Shown: in pieces, positions 13,401-54,469 of the stretch
Layout: each line of letters begins with the position of its first letter
Numbering within the stretch: the stretch's first letter is position 1
Assembly: GCA_023101725.1 (NCBI GenBank)
Contig: JALJCO010012917.1
Coordinates: 124,001 to 188,000 of the forward strand
Length of the DNA stretch: 64,000 nucleotides
From: Atherinomorus stipes
Taxonomy: Eukaryota > Chordata > Actinopteri > Atheriniformes > Atherinidae
Reading direction: 5' to 3'
Position numbers and translations under genes: made by a program
The notes under the pieces: model-generated
Databases searched by the model: none
Seen by the model: the letters and a program-made list of their open reading frames with translations, nothing else
What the model was told of the DNA's origin: nothing

Positions 13401-14587
13401 TGTTCATGCATCTCCGACAATATAAAACTTTTCACAGCAGACATTTTGTCAGAGCAGGAACAGAGCAGGTGTAATCATATTAAGAACAATGACATATCAT
13501 TCAGGTTAAGAAGCCATGGGATTCTTGTTTAATTAAAGTTAAAACAACTAGAAAAAAAAATCCAATTAAATGAAAACTACTTCATTTATCGCAGTAGGAA
13601 ACTGCGGTGTATATGTAGTAATAATAATTTCAATGTAACTATAATCACAACAGAATTAATGACAGGATATGTGCTGTATAATAAGATAATGACTACATCA
13701 CTCCAGCAAATCATACCTTCACTAAATAAAAATAAAAAAGAACAGGAAAAAAACAAGATGTGATTATAGTTGAACAATAAATAAATAAATACTGCATATC
13801 AAGAATAATAATATGGGAATTGTGGTACAAAAAGAGCAGGGAAATATAGCACTAGGTGATGGTAACTGCACGAGAGAGAGGATACACTGTACTAATAGTA
13901 AATAAAGTAAATAATAGGATAAATTTGTGGCAAGAAATGCAACGAGGGCCCGGGCAGGATTTGGTCCCACAGACTCCTGGGTGAGAATCATGCACACTTA
14001 CTAGTCAGCCAAACATTCCTGTGGCCATATAGCCAGGGTGCATGAGCTATAAGAGGCATAGTGACAGGACCCCACACTGTCACATATTACAGCAGCAATA
14101 ATGTAACTGCAGAAAGTCAAGATATTTACAAGGAGTAGGAGGAAATTTTGACAAGGTTCAGTTTGCTAATATCCTGTTTTACATTAAAAACAAAAGCTAT
14201 AAGATGAATCAATGATTCCCCATATTGTACCCTAATGAACCACGTTGTTTTATGTTTTTTCAGCCAAAGCAGCAAAGTATGGCCCACTGCAGGGTTTCCT
14301 TGGTGGTGCAGGAGGAGGAGGAGGAGGAGGAGGGGTCTACAGAGGTATAAGTCTTACAGTATTCATGAAATCAGTATTAGATTCTAACTTACACAGAATC
14401 CTGCTAAAACGAGACATCTTAATCACAGCGTCAATTGTCTTTGTCTTAATGCAAATAGTTACAAACAGCATCCACATCACACATGAATGAGTTGCTGGTA
14501 AACTGAGTCTAAACTTTACCTGTGATGATATTTGCTGCAGGTGGCGTTGCAGGATGCCAGGGCAAATACTGTGGGAGGAGGAAGTAG
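8..14587 (+). CDS. ELN: elastin (tropoelastin), 3' half of a multi-exon gene
   Basis: Secreted extracellular-matrix monomer that is cross-linked through lysines by lysyl oxidase into elastic fibres. About 27 exons can be placed here by AG acceptors, GT donors and protein sense; earlier exons lie before the window. Almost every exon is a multiple of three, starts with the last two bases of a Gly/Ala codon and ends with the first base of the next, the phase pattern known for elastin. Elastic segments rich in Gly, Val, Leu and Pro alternate with cross-link motifs KPPKYG, AAAKAAKYG, KAPKP and KPLKPP. The last exon gives the hallmark C-terminus, two cysteines followed by GRRK and a stop. Exons are listed separately. 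The gene is followed at ~2.5 kb by LIMK1 in the same orientation, as in human. Whether this is elna or elnb cannot be decided. Oddities: a frame gap at 172-200, a dead exon at 3861-3884 and a possible 3-base exon at 5810. Confidence 0.93.
172..200 (+). CDS. ELN: elastin exon with GKPPKYG cross-link motif; frame off by one base
   Basis: A pyrimidine-rich tract and GCAG acceptor precede it and GTGAGA follows. In the frame that leaves through the donor it reads FGCGKPPKYG, an elastin KP cross-link motif. It is 29 bases, whereas its neighbours are multiples of three, so one base seems to be missing near the acceptor. This could be a sequence error, a real frameshift or a dying exon. Confidence 0.55.
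389..460 (+). CDS. ELN: elastin exon, Gly/Pro/Val elastic segment
   Basis: Acceptor ATAACAG, donor GTAGTG, 72 bases. Reads GVPQTGLGGGGVPRVPGQ followed by IPGGGYG. Phase-neutral and without lysine, so an elastic (non-cross-link) segment. Confidence 0.85.
578..616 (+). CDS. ELN: elastin exon, KPPKYG cross-link segment
   Basis: Acceptor CTGACAG, donor GTAAGA, 39 bases. Reads GYGAGAGIKPPKYG. The two lysines flanked by prolines and followed by Tyr are the KP-type desmosine cross-link motif of tropoelastin. Confidence 0.9.
720..845 (+). CDS. ELN: elastin exon, repeat unit 1 (Gly-rich plus AAAKAAKYG)
   Basis: Acceptor AAACAG, donor GTAGAT, 126 bases. A Gly/Ala/Val elastic stretch leads into GQYSAAAKAAKYG, a KA-type cross-link motif. 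First of five tandem-duplicated exons; the donor is weaker than consensus in this and the next three units. Confidence 0.9.
968..1084 (+). CDS. ELN: elastin exon, repeat unit 2
   Basis: Acceptor GGATTAG, donor GTAGAT, 117 bases. Gly-rich stretch with one Arg, then PGGGQYSAAAKAAKYG. The flanking intron sequence also resembles that of the following units. Confidence 0.9.
1279..1380 (+). CDS. ELN: elastin exon, repeat unit 3
   Basis: Acceptor GGACAAG, donor GTAGAT, 102 bases. Ends PGGGQYSAAAAKAAKYG, with one more Ala than its sisters, consistent with slippage in the GCT run. Confidence 0.9.
1554..1664 (+). CDS. ELN: elastin exon, repeat unit 4
   Basis: Acceptor GGATCAG, donor GTAGAT, 111 bases. 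Ends PGGGQYSAASKAAKYG. Nearly the same as unit 5 (3435-3545), from which it is separated by the inserted transposon. Confidence 0.9.
1823..3395 (-). mobile_element. Tc1/mariner DNA transposon, DD37E type, copy 1
   Basis: A 1573-base element inside an elastin intron, flanked by TA target duplications (1821-1822 and 3396-3397). Its terminal inverted repeats are long, about 207-210 bases (1823-2029 and 3186-3395). Each arm has an ATTATTAGGCAA-like motif at its outer end and again at its inner end, an IR/DR layout like Sleeping Beauty. The broken transposase reads on the minus strand. The host exons on both sides remain intact. Confidence 0.95.
2148..3166 (-). pseudogene. Tc1-like transposase, DD37E, frameshifted
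   Basis: Cut-and-paste transposase in two pieces. The first (start 3166, ends 2981) starts MGQKRHLTGSEKSKIV and holds a helix-turn-helix DNA-binding segment followed by a basic GRKKR stretch. The second (2939-2148, 263 codons from its first Met) holds the catalytic core: first Asp in WTDEMRVS, second in MQDNAPSH, then SPDLNPIENLW with the Glu. I count 37 residues between the second Asp and the Glu, so DD37E rather than the usual Tc1 DD34E. The pieces are separated by a one-base shift at a 7-base A/T homopolymer near 2997-3003. Otherwise the core is open and looks young. Confidence 0.9.
3435..3545 (+). CDS. ELN: elastin exon, repeat unit 5
   Basis: Acceptor GGATAAG, donor GTATAA, 111 bases. 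Ends PGGGQYTAASKAAKYG. Last of the tandem units, directly downstream of the transposon-bearing intron. Confidence 0.9.
3733..3771 (+). CDS. ELN: elastin exon, short elastic segment
   Basis: Acceptor TGCGTAG, donor GTAATT, 39 bases. Reads GLPVPGVGTGGVPG; no lysine. Confidence 0.85.
3861..3884 (+). pseudogene. ELN: relic elastin cross-link exon with destroyed donor
   Basis: After an acceptor-like GACTTCTAG the sequence reads, in the usual phase, GSVKPPKY plus a final G, 24 bases (a multiple of three). The donor that should follow is CTGAG instead of GTGAG or GTAAG. It looks like a KPPKYG exon that lost its 5' splice site and is now skipped. Confidence 0.6.
4399..4470. repeat. TG/TA microsatellite in elastin intron
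   Basis: TG dinucleotides pass into a (TA)n run at about 4436-4469, roughly 50 bases upstream of the next exon acceptor. Confidence 0.9.
4520..4576 (+). CDS. ELN: elastin exon, Val/Pro segment with one Lys
   Basis: Acceptor GTGTGCAG, donor GTAAAT, 57 bases. Reads GTTPVASGVPNGSVVPGKLG. Less Gly-rich than neighbours. Confidence 0.8.
4665..4700 (+). CDS. ELN: elastin exon, short
   Basis: Acceptor TTGTACAG, donor GTACTG, 36 bases. Reads EKDTGLAGTPAPG. Phase fits both neighbours. Confidence 0.75.
4939..4989 (+). CDS. ELN: elastin exon, Ala/Pro segment
   Basis: Acceptor TTTGACAG, donor GTAAGA, 51 bases. Reads GPTPSAALSKAPEVPQP and ends in A rather than G, so the next codon is completed from the following exon. 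Confidence 0.75.
4990..5908 (+). other. elastin intron, AT-rich
   Basis: No gene seen. It holds a zero-length splice pair (ACAG then GTAAAA at 5421-5428) and a possible 3-base exon at 5810-5812. Confidence 0.6.
5810..5812 (+). CDS. ELN: possible 3-base elastin microexon
   Basis: GCG lies between a good acceptor (TATAAGCAG) and a consensus donor (GTGAGT). Its length keeps frame; inclusion would change one Ile codon at the junction to Ser-Val. Speculative. Confidence 0.3.
5909..5935 (+). CDS. ELN: elastin exon, very short
   Basis: Acceptor GCCAACAG, donor GTAAGT, 27 bases. Reads (I/V)AGGIIQPSG depending on the upstream junction. Confidence 0.75.
6042..6056 (+). CDS. ELN: elastin exon, 15 bases
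   Basis: Acceptor TTTCACAG, donor GTAAAT. Reads AGTSVG across the junctions. Tiny phase-neutral exons of this kind occur in elastin genes. Confidence 0.65.
6177..6203 (+). CDS. ELN: elastin exon, 27 bases
   Basis: Acceptor GTTTTTAG, donor GTAAGA. Reads GGTTGQVQPG, phase-neutral. Confidence 0.7.
6906..6941 (+). CDS. ELN: elastin exon, KAPKP cross-link segment
   Basis: Acceptor TTTTCAG, donor GTAAGC, 36 bases. Reads GAGVKAPKPFVPG with a pair of lysines separated by Ala-Pro. Confidence 0.85.
6942..8615 (+). other. elastin intron
   Basis: A 1.7 kb AT-rich intron. Apart from the fold-back element at 7227-7707, no gene is seen. Confidence 0.7.
7227..7707. mobile_element. fold-back MITE in elastin intron
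   Basis: Two ~90-100 base inverted arms (about 7227-7335 and 7615-7707) match with scattered mismatches. The outer end AAAAGGTTTGGCACCAG pairs with CTGGTGTCAAACCTTTT, and the inner ends both carry GGGGGCCAAAAAA on opposite strands. No coding capacity in the ~280-base centre. Family not identified. Confidence 0.8.
8616..8645 (+). CDS. ELN: elastin exon, Tyr-rich; GC-AG donor
   Basis: Acceptor AACACAG, 30 bases, reads GPGGYPYGYGG. The donor is GCAAGT, so this is a GC-AG intron; no GT donor in the same phase lies nearby. Confidence 0.8.
8723..8803 (+). CDS. ELN: elastin exon, KPLKPPG cross-link segment
   Basis: Acceptor ATACTTTAG, donor GTTCTG, 81 bases. Reads VPYGTGTGAVPGQGAATLPG, then AKPLKPPG, a proline-flanked lysine pair. 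Confidence 0.85.
8934..8981 (+). CDS. ELN: elastin exon, Gly/Ala elastic segment
   Basis: Acceptor CTTTGTAG, donor GTCAGT, 48 bases. Reads VAGGGAGIPLAAGGYQG. A second AG three bases on (TAGTAG) would drop the Val, a possible NAGNAG acceptor. Confidence 0.8.
9135..9314. mobile_element. short fold-back MITE in elastin intron
   Basis: The end CTACGAGAGCAC pairs with GTGGCTCTCGTAG. Its centre carries ACACCTGACTCAAATT and a partial inverted copy, a core shared with the elements at 20598-20800 and 21430-21590. Confidence 0.75.
9453..9488 (+). CDS. ELN: elastin exon, Tyr/Gln/Gly segment
   Basis: Acceptor GATTCAG, donor GTATGT, 36 bases. Reads GGYNPYQQGYGQG. Confidence 0.8.
9826..9891 (+). CDS. ELN: elastin exon with KAPKPG cross-link motif
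   Basis: Acceptor GACTGCAG, donor GTAGAG, 66 bases. Reads GPLYPSAVGPGGAGGG, then VKAPKPG. Confidence 0.85.
9892..10473 (+). other. elastin intron
   Basis: 582 bases with no coding exon, repeat arms or RNA gene that I can support. Confidence 0.6.
10474..10512 (+). CDS. ELN: elastin exon, Gly-rich
   Basis: Acceptor CTGCACAG, donor GTGAGA, 39 bases. Reads GYGNLGGGGVYQPG. Confidence 0.8.
10513..11088 (+). other. elastin intron
   Basis: 576 bases without a recognisable exon or repeat. Confidence 0.6.
11089..11133 (+). CDS. ELN: elastin exon, Pro/Tyr segment
   Basis: Acceptor ATTTCCAG, donor GTACAA, 45 bases. Reads GVAPGYSGYPQQFYPG. Confidence 0.8.
11134..12924 (+). other. elastin intron
   Basis: A 1.8 kb intron with two G homopolymers (about 11386-11395 and 11461-11475) and the inverted-repeat element at 11836-12376. 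No exon supported. Confidence 0.65.
11836..12376. mobile_element. non-autonomous DNA element with ~22-base inverted ends
   Basis: The left end CTTAAGGGGATACAACAACC pairs with GGTGTTGTATCCCTTTAA at the right. The CpG-bearing centre has no transposase. Family unidentified. Confidence 0.65.
12925..12960 (+). CDS. ELN: elastin exon, Pro-rich
   Basis: Acceptor GTTGTCTAG, donor GTACCA, 36 bases. Reads GGYGPAPLTPQQG. Confidence 0.8.
12961..14263 (+). other. elastin intron
   Basis: A 1.3 kb AT-rich intron. It contains a weak tRNA-like stretch on the minus strand near 13944-14022, otherwise nothing supported. Confidence 0.6.
13944..14022 (-). repeat. possible tRNA-derived SINE relic
   Basis: On the minus strand TGGCTGACTAGT resembles a pol III A box and GGGACCAAATCC, about 40 bases on, a B box. 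The stems do not pair well and no intact acceptor stem is seen. Confidence 0.25.
14264..14344 (+). CDS. ELN: elastin exon, AKAAKYG cross-link plus poly-Gly
   Basis: Acceptor TTTTTTCAG, donor GTATAA, 81 bases. Reads AKAAKYGPLQGFLGGA, then eight Gly codons (seven GGA and one GGG), then VYRG. The GGA run makes the exon length-variable by slippage while keeping frame. Confidence 0.9.
14541..14587 (+). CDS. ELN: elastin terminal exon, Cys-x-Cys-GRRK C-terminus
   Basis: Acceptor TTGCTGCAG. Reads GGVAGCQGKYCGRRK and stop TAG (14585-14587). Two cysteines followed by a basic tail are the conserved tropoelastin C-terminus, needed for microfibril and cell-surface interaction and fibre assembly. This exon fixes the identity of the gene. 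Confidence 0.93.
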
Positions 14588-15985
14588 AGGATCTCTTGAG
14601 ATCCAGTGACCTCAAGAAACCATGGTGCTACTGCATGATCTAGAATGTACATTTCATATGCAAACACGTCCCATTAGACAGCCTGTAAAGATGTTTGTTT
14701 CTACTTACGTGACCTCAGTGTCTGTTTTTATACAAACCCACCGACCCAGAATTTTGTACACGTTCTGATGTGACATATGTTATTGACAGTGCCTTTAACC
14801 AGTAGTGTGTTCAAGTTAATCAGCTTTAACTCTGTACTGCACGTCTAGTCATGATATACTATGTGTTTGTGTCACTTTGAGTTGCAGCATGTGTGTGTTG
14901 TTTGGGCACATAGTTGTATTGCTGAGCTTAAGATTGCCTGAACCCTCAGATGTCAATGCGACCTATGTATAATTTCTCTTTTGGTCTTAATCCCTAAAAC
15001 TCGGTGATCTGTCTCACCTGGCTGCCAGAACTCATCACCTCTCTGACATGTCTCAGGGAGGGAGGGTTGGTCGACGCTAGTCTAAAATCTGATTAAATCT
15101 GGTCAATCTGCGCTGCCTTTGGCTCCCCGTTTTCTCTGCTGCTATTTTTAGGCCTGCTGGGTATAAAGCAGCAGGAGCTGGGGCTCTGGCCAACCCATCT
15201 GCTCTCTGCAACTTTGCTGATTCTAGCCAGCCCAGATCAGTTTTCTCAGCATTTTTAATTCTGCTCTTTGTGAAAGAGCTTGCATACAATGAAAAAAATG
15301 TTTTATTCTTTTCAGGAATGAGGAAGCTATATTCAAATAGATTCAATTATAATTCAGATACAACTCGGGCATGTACATTAGGCACGGTTTGATGTCACTG
15401 TCTTAATGTGTGGGATAGACGAGGTGCTGTAGTCTGCATATAACATTGTTGTAACTTGTCATTACATGAGTAGCTATTCAACATTTTTGAAACATGCATT
15501 GACTCATAGCTTTATTGTTATCAGGAACCCAAACAATCCTTTGCTTTTGCATTTATTTACTGTTATTAACTGCAGCACAGATTAACGCTCTGTTTAATGG
15601 GAGAGCCTGTTTGTGTGATGCATAAAATCCTCTTGTTTATTTACTTGAGCTGCTTTTATAAAGGCTTTACTGACCAAAGGTTTCTGAGCGCTGTTGCCAA
15701 GTGGCCCCATCTCTCTGTAACTGTGTACTGTATTTTGTACTAATATGATGTTAGCTGGCTTCAGTTCCTCCACTTGGTGCTGTGTAAGAACTGTCTTTGA
15801 GCCTCGCTGGGTCAGACCTTGTCTTATGTGGCGTGGGATAATCTTCATCTTTATTTAAAACTGTTTTTAGAAGGAGGAACAGTGTGGTTTTGCACTTTTT
15901 ATATCTCCACGACACACATGACTTGTTCCCAGACACCCCAGCTTTTTATTTGCTTCAACAAATAAAATAAAATGTGTTAAAAGAA
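14588..15985 (+). other. ELN: elastin 3' UTR
   Basis: About 1.4 kb between the stop and the overlapping AATAAA signals. No open reading frame of note. The cleavage point is estimated from the signal and the downstream GT-rich stretch. Confidence 0.75.
15961..15971 (+). terminator. ELN: overlapping polyadenylation signals of elastin
   Basis: Two overlapping AATAAA hexamers, followed by a T/G-rich stretch (CTGCCTGTTTGTTCT) about 20-30 bases further on. Confidence 0.75.
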
Positions 15986-16849
15986 CATGTCTGCCTGTTT
16001 GTTCTCTTCATCCATAAACCATCAAAATGGTCTGATAGTTGGTGTTCCAGTCTTGCCTGCGTGAGATGATGTTGTCTAGCAGGGCAAAACAGTGCAGGTG
16101 GTCTCAGTGTATTTTTAAGTCTGATATGTATATGATTACTTCATTGTGATGAAAACAAACCTCAGATTAAGGAGGGATGTTCTGAGTGTGAATGTGTATG
16201 TTAAAACTAGTGATTGTCCCAGCTGGAAATAATGAACTCATGCTGCTGTTCTTGGAAGATCTCCTGGGAGAACTATTGACCCGTGATCCACATCCTGCAA
16301 AAGTAGCTTACACTGTTGTTCCATCTGCAGAAGCCCTAGTCCCTGCTGCAGAAATTACACAGTATCTCTGTGGAGCTGTAAAGTATTCTCACTGCCATAC
16401 AAGAAAAGAAATGCACACTAAACATTTCCTAAAAAGTTTCCTGAATAGATCTTGCTTCCTGTAAGGGTGTGCAGAAAATGCTAAATTCATTGCACTTGAT
16501 TTGTACCATGGAAAGTCTTCAATTTATTCTTTAATGTCCTTTTGCTTCTATATCACAATAACTACACATCGTGTCATAGTTCAGCCCCCACACCCCCTTT
16601 TTTTTATGTCCCCAGCAGTTTTCAGTGAACACATTTTTACTCCTTGCTTGCATTTGAACTTTCATAGCAACATGTTAATTTGGGTGTCCTGTAGGAAGCT
16701 TGCTTCCAGGTTATTCTGTATTCTGTATTTACTTAAGTGGTGGGTGGTGGCTGTGCTCTTCCCGCCTCCTCCTCTTCCCGAGAAAAGGAAGAAAAAAAAT
16801 ACATGAATTCATCAAGAGGGGCGTGATCCTGGTTGGCCAGCCTGAGTCT
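15986..16849. other. ELN-LIMK1 intergenic stretch
   Basis: Under 1 kb separates the elastin polyA site from the LIMK1 promoter. No gene seen. Confidence 0.7.
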
Positions 16850-17087
16850 TCCTCTCCCCGGCTCGCCGGCTTCATTGGTCGGCGGCTCTCTTGAATGAAG
16901 CGCCGCAGAAACGTGCGGACACCAGCAGACAGGAGGAAGCAGTGTGGCCCTGCAAGGAGCGACCGACATTCAGCGACGCGACCGCCGGCAACCTTGCGGT
17001 GGTGGTGGTGGTGGTGGTGCTCGGACACCGGCTATCTGTCGAGCAGAGGCGGTTGGCTCTCTCCCGGAGCTCGGGGTCGGAGAGTGA
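16850..17087 (+). promoter_or_regulatory. LIMK1: LIMK1 CpG-rich promoter and 5' UTR
   Basis: CpG-rich sequence unlike the AT-rich surroundings, with an inverted CCAAT box (ATTGG at 16874-16878) and no obvious TATA box. A (GGT)7 run lies at 16998-17018. An ATG at 16895 opens an out-of-frame upstream reading frame that overlaps the LIMK1 start. The transcription start cannot be fixed from sequence. Confidence 0.65.
16998..17018 (+). repeat. (GGT)7 trinucleotide repeat in LIMK1 leader
   Basis: Seven perfect GGT units about 70 bases upstream of the LIMK1 start codon; able to form a two-tetrad G-quadruplex in RNA. Confidence 0.9.
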
Positions 17088-50036
<32,949 letters not shown>

Positions 50037-50683
50037 GTAAGAGGATCTACCAGCTGACTCATCTCTCATCACCCCCACTGGCGCTTTGTTTGCTGATAAA
50101 ACTCAAGTTACACCCTGGAGCTGTGACACACAGAGCAGGCAGACTTGTGCACGCACTTGAGTCCATACATTTACAGTGTGTCAGGTTGTCGTGAGCCAGC
50201 TTACCTGGATGCACCCTGTAACAGACTCTCATGCCTTTGGCTGCTTTGTCAGATTGTCTTACGGACCACCAGTGAAAGTCAGAGCTGTTGTTGTGATACA
50301 GGAGAGGATCGTGTGCACTATACATGTGGTCACAGCAGCAGGAAGCAGGAAAACAATAGACGTGCATGTGCTGAGATGTGTTGCTGAATTATAGAAAGGA
50401 CAAGACAGAAGCATCAAAGGAGAGATGTGTCTATTTGTTGGGTCATGATTGAATCACACATTCAGAGCTTGAGGAAACGTATTAATATTGCATGTCTGTG
50501 TAATGAAATACAGTATGTTGCCCTCATACATCTTAGAGCCCTGTAGTCCTGGTAGCAGAACACAATTGCAGATGGAAAGAAGTTACCATTAAGCATTTCT
50601 TGATGATTTTGTGCCAATTTAGCCATTTCTTGGTTTCAGATCTTGCCGTTGCTGCTGAGGTGGTTAGAGAAATGCAACCAAGA

Positions 50684-50739
<56 letters not shown>
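50684..50739. repeat. (TG)n microsatellite
   Basis: About 27 TG units in LIMK1 intron 3. Confidence 0.95.
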
Positions 50740-50741
<2 letters not shown>

Positions 50742-50825
50742 GTATGTGCGCATTTGTAGCTCAAATTGGCTCAAGTTTATCTGCCACTCAAATCACCACC
50801 CAGCTGAAACACAAAGCATTAGTTT

Positions 50826-51298
50826 GAAGCAACTACGCCTGGGCAAAAAGTCGATTAAATGGATTCATTCGCAGTTTTTGTTGCGGGGGATTTAAAAATA
50901 AGTAAATCGAGTTTTTATATAACGGTGCGTCTTTGGCTCCCCAGAGCTTCCGAAAGCGTTAGTTTTACATTGCAGTATGGCAAGCGACATCATCATCACA
51001 GCACACATGAAAAATCAAGCAACAACATGGCTACTGGTGAGTGTACAAGGTGTGACTAAAAACACAGCTGGGACTTTGATTCCAAGAGGGTGTTCATTTG
51101 TTATTGATCCCAATAATGGGGGTTGCATTTGTCTTGTTTTTGATTGATTAAAAGCAAAATTTGTTTCAAGTTGTCTGCCGTTTGTACTTATTTCTTTCCT
51201 TAATATGTAGGGGGGGAAATCGGAAAAAAGTCGTAAATTGAATTTAAAAAAAAAAAAAATCTGAGATTTTATTTTTAGGCCATATCGCCCAGCCCTAG
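50826..51298. mobile_element. hAT-like MITE
   Basis: The right end GGCCATATCGCCCAGCCCTA is the inverse of the familiar TAGGGCTGGGCGATATGG terminus. The left end (CTACGCCTGGGCAAAAAG) is a degenerate match. Confidence 0.65.
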
Positions 51299-51529
51299 CA
51301 GCAACTCACACAAGTATCCCTTAAAAATGGTAAAGTAATGATGCACGTTGTGAATGATGCAGTTTGCTCAGTTTGACCATCACCTTGGCAATTAAAGCAT
51401 AACATGAAATGAAAATGGAATTAAAATATGTTATTTATCCCAGAAGTTAAATTCAATATTGTAATAAGCTTGTACTGTTTTTTATTCTTTTTGGAACAAT
51501 ATAACATATGAAATTGTAATACAACAATA

Positions 51530-51930
51530 ATAAGTCAGTCAGTCAGTCAGTTTTGTTCTTCAGGGTGATGGCTGCTGGTAGGAATTGTTTTCTGTATCTC
51601 TCCGTCCTACAGCAAACCTGACGCAGCCTCCCACTGAGCACGCTCTGTTGATTCTTCACGGTCTTGTGGAGAGGGTGGGAAGAATCCTCCATCATCTTCA
51701 TCAGCTTGTGCAGCATTCTTTTCTGAACAATCAGCTCCAGCAGCTCCAGAGTTATCCCCTAGCACAGAACCAGCTTTCTTGATCAGCTTGTTTAGTTTCT
51801 TCAAGTCTCTGGTTCTGATGTTGCTGCCCCAGATTGCACTTTCCTCAACAGACTTTTAGAAGACCTGCAACATCTCGGTGCAGATGTTGAATGATCTCAG
51901 CTTCCTTAGAGTGTGCTCTGACCTTTTTAC
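51530..51930 (-). pseudogene. LINE reverse-transcriptase 3' remnant
   Basis: On the minus strand KKLNKLIKKAGSVLG is followed, after a frameshift, by KRMLHKLMKMMEDSSHPLHK and RLRQVCCRTERYRKQFLP. This is the C-terminal tail commonly found after the RT domain in fish Rex/CR1/L2-type LINEs. It ends in a GACT repeat (+ strand 51535-51550), like a LINE 3' tail. Only the extreme 3' end is present. Confidence 0.7.
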
Positions 51931-52125
51931 ACTATGAAAGTGTAACTCCACAATGATGAAAATAATAACAGCATCTGTTAGCAAGTTTATTACCAAAGAC
52001 TTATGTACAGTGGGTGCGGAAAGTATTTAACGTTTTCATTCTTTGTTTCATTGCAGCAATTTGCTAAAATCAAGAAAGTTAATTTTATTTCTCATTAATG
52101 TACAGTCAGAACATACATGACGATG

Positions 52126-53042
52126 GGATGGGCACAATTAATCGATCGATTTTTTTCGATCACATAATTTTTTTCTGATCATCCAACGGTGCTATGAAAC
52201 AGAGTTCATTCATGTAGTGTACGTCTTGAAGTTATGTAATAAATTTCACTATGTGGGGGTAATAAAATATCCTACCAGCGGGGGGGGGCGATATAGCCTA
52301 AAGACAGCAGAGAAAGCCGCCTGCTAGCTGCCGTCTTCCCCGTCACAGCAGCTGAAAGAAGGCTCGTCTAAACATGAAGCGAGCACGGCGGAGTCTGGTG
52401 TGGGACCATTTTGCTTTAGAAAATGACACCTCACAATGTAAATACTGCGACACGATTTGTAAAAACAACTTCGGCAACAACTCCCATGATGTACCATTTA
52501 AAAAATGGTCATCCGACCGTGCTTAAAGGTAATAAATCCTCTGTTCAGAAAACTGTTGTCTCAGTCTTAGGCTGACAAAATTACTGAGGGAATCTGTAAA
52601 ATGATTTAAGTGGATATGTTTCCCAGAAGTGTCGTCAATGGGAAAGGTTTCCGAAGTTTGATGAATTTACTCAAACCAGTCGATCAGTTTTCCTCACGGC
52701 GCACCATTACCAGGCTCATTGAAACATGAGAAGCGAAAGCAGGAGCTGCTAAACATGTAAGCCACAGCAGCTAGCGTTGCCATAACAACAGACTGTTAGA
52801 CTGCTTTAACAGCAGAGCGCTACCTCACCATAACGTGCCACCACTACCGAACTTCTTGCCAAGAAGATGATTGAGGCTGCAGTGGGGAGTTGAAATAAAT
52901 ACGTATTTTAGAAAAAAAAATAAACAGTCTGCCTGTGGTATGTGTGATCATTTTTTAATATGCATTTCTTAATGATTAAATTGATAATTGATCGTTAATT
53001 CTCCTGACAATCGATCAAAAAGATGTTCGCAAATGCCCATCC
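52126..53042 (+). mobile_element. hAT-type element nested in the Tc1 element
   Basis: GGATGGGCAC at the left is inverted as ATGCCCATCC at the right, with ATCGATC repeats just inside. The flanking Tc1 sequence resumes cleanly at 53043. It encodes a BED-finger fragment. Confidence 0.7.
52374..52526 (+). pseudogene. BED zinc-finger fragment of a hAT transposase
   Basis: 50 codons starting MKRARRSLVWDHFALENDTS. The pattern W-x2-F...C-x2-C (CKYCDT) with a later His (NNSHD) is the BED finger at the N-terminus of hAT transposases. The frame then stops; no dimerisation or catalytic region follows. Most likely a decayed transposase. Confidence 0.7.
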
Positions 53043-54469
53043 TTACTCAGCACCCCATCTTGATAGGGAAAAAAACAGAAATGTAGAAATTTTTGCAAAT
53101 TTATTAAAAATGAAAAACTGAAATATCACATAGTCATAAGTATTCAGACCCTTTGCAGTGACACTCACATTTAACTCACAGGTTGTCCATTTCTTCTGAT
53201 CCTCCTTGAGATGGTTCTACTCCTTCATTGGAGTCCAGCTGTGTTTAATTAAACTGATTGGACTTGATTGGGAAGGCACACACCTGTCTGTATAAGACCT
53301 TACAGCTTACAGTGCATGTCAGAGCAAATGAGGTCAAAGGAACCGCCCAAGGAGCAACTATCACTGCAGCCCTCCATCAGTCGGGGCTTTATGGCAGAGT
53401 GACCCGATGGAAACCTCTCCTCAGTGCAAGACATATGAAAGCCCGCATAGAGTTTGCCAAAAAAAAACACATGAAGGACTCCCAGACCAGCCGCTGCGTT
53501 ATGAGTGGGCCTACTGGGCCTGGGCCCACCCACTTGCGCTATGGGCCCACTCTGTGAGACTGCCGATAGATCAGCATTTTGTACTCAAAGCTGCAAAAAA
53601 CAGCAAACGTGTTAACAAGGCAGTAAATGGATTCTTCCAGTTCAATTGTTTTCTTTTATATACAGAATAAGCTCTAAATGAAATAGTCAGTTATTGTTTC
53701 TGTACCTGCTCATAGTTAATGGGCTGTTAATTTATAAAGCTTGGGAAACAACATTACGCGATCGCAGTTGTCATACTTGCAGACACGGCAGTGAAAGCGC
53801 TTCACTTTCACTTTCACCACTTCAGATCAAAATAAATAAATACATAAATAGATGGCGGAAACATGCAAGAGCTATTTCATTCTGAGAAAAACTGAACAAT
53901 CAGACAAGGAAACGTTATCTAGACTGAATTAGGAAGAATTGACCCATATGAGCACGAGGAATGGTCCAGAAGTGTCGGATGTGACGCGCAGCTCAGTAAT
54001 TGCAGTAAAAGGCAGGGGAGATGCTGTCGCACCTGTCTGCATGCTGCTTCACCTTCCACAGCCAAACCACATATCCCGCCACATTTACGCTTCCCCAATG
54101 ATCAGTTTAATATCGCACAAAATATTGATAATCAGAATTTGAATAGCATCACTTCAATGTAGATTTGTCTCACAATAAAGTAATTCAATTCAAAAATTCT
54201 CATTAACGGTTTAACAATATAGGTTCACGTGGTTATGAAGCAGTGGTAGAAATTGTGTTCCCTTTTTCCCTCTGGCACCATGACTTAAATGTAAATGTCA
54301 CTCCTTTAAGTTTGACTGGAGTTTTATGAACTGCATTAGCGTAAAGCTAAAGAAAAAGATGCAGCGCATATGGGTTTGTGAGGTCATACGGCAGTGGTGG
54401 AAGGTGGGCCCATCCTGATCTGAGCAGGCCCGTCCTGAGCGGGAATTCTGCCGCCGCGCCTGTCCCAGA

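Noticed and set aside
13944..14022. tRNA gene on the minus strand
   Set aside because: A- and B-box-like motifs are present but stems do not pair and no clear anticodon arm is seen; at most a SINE relic.
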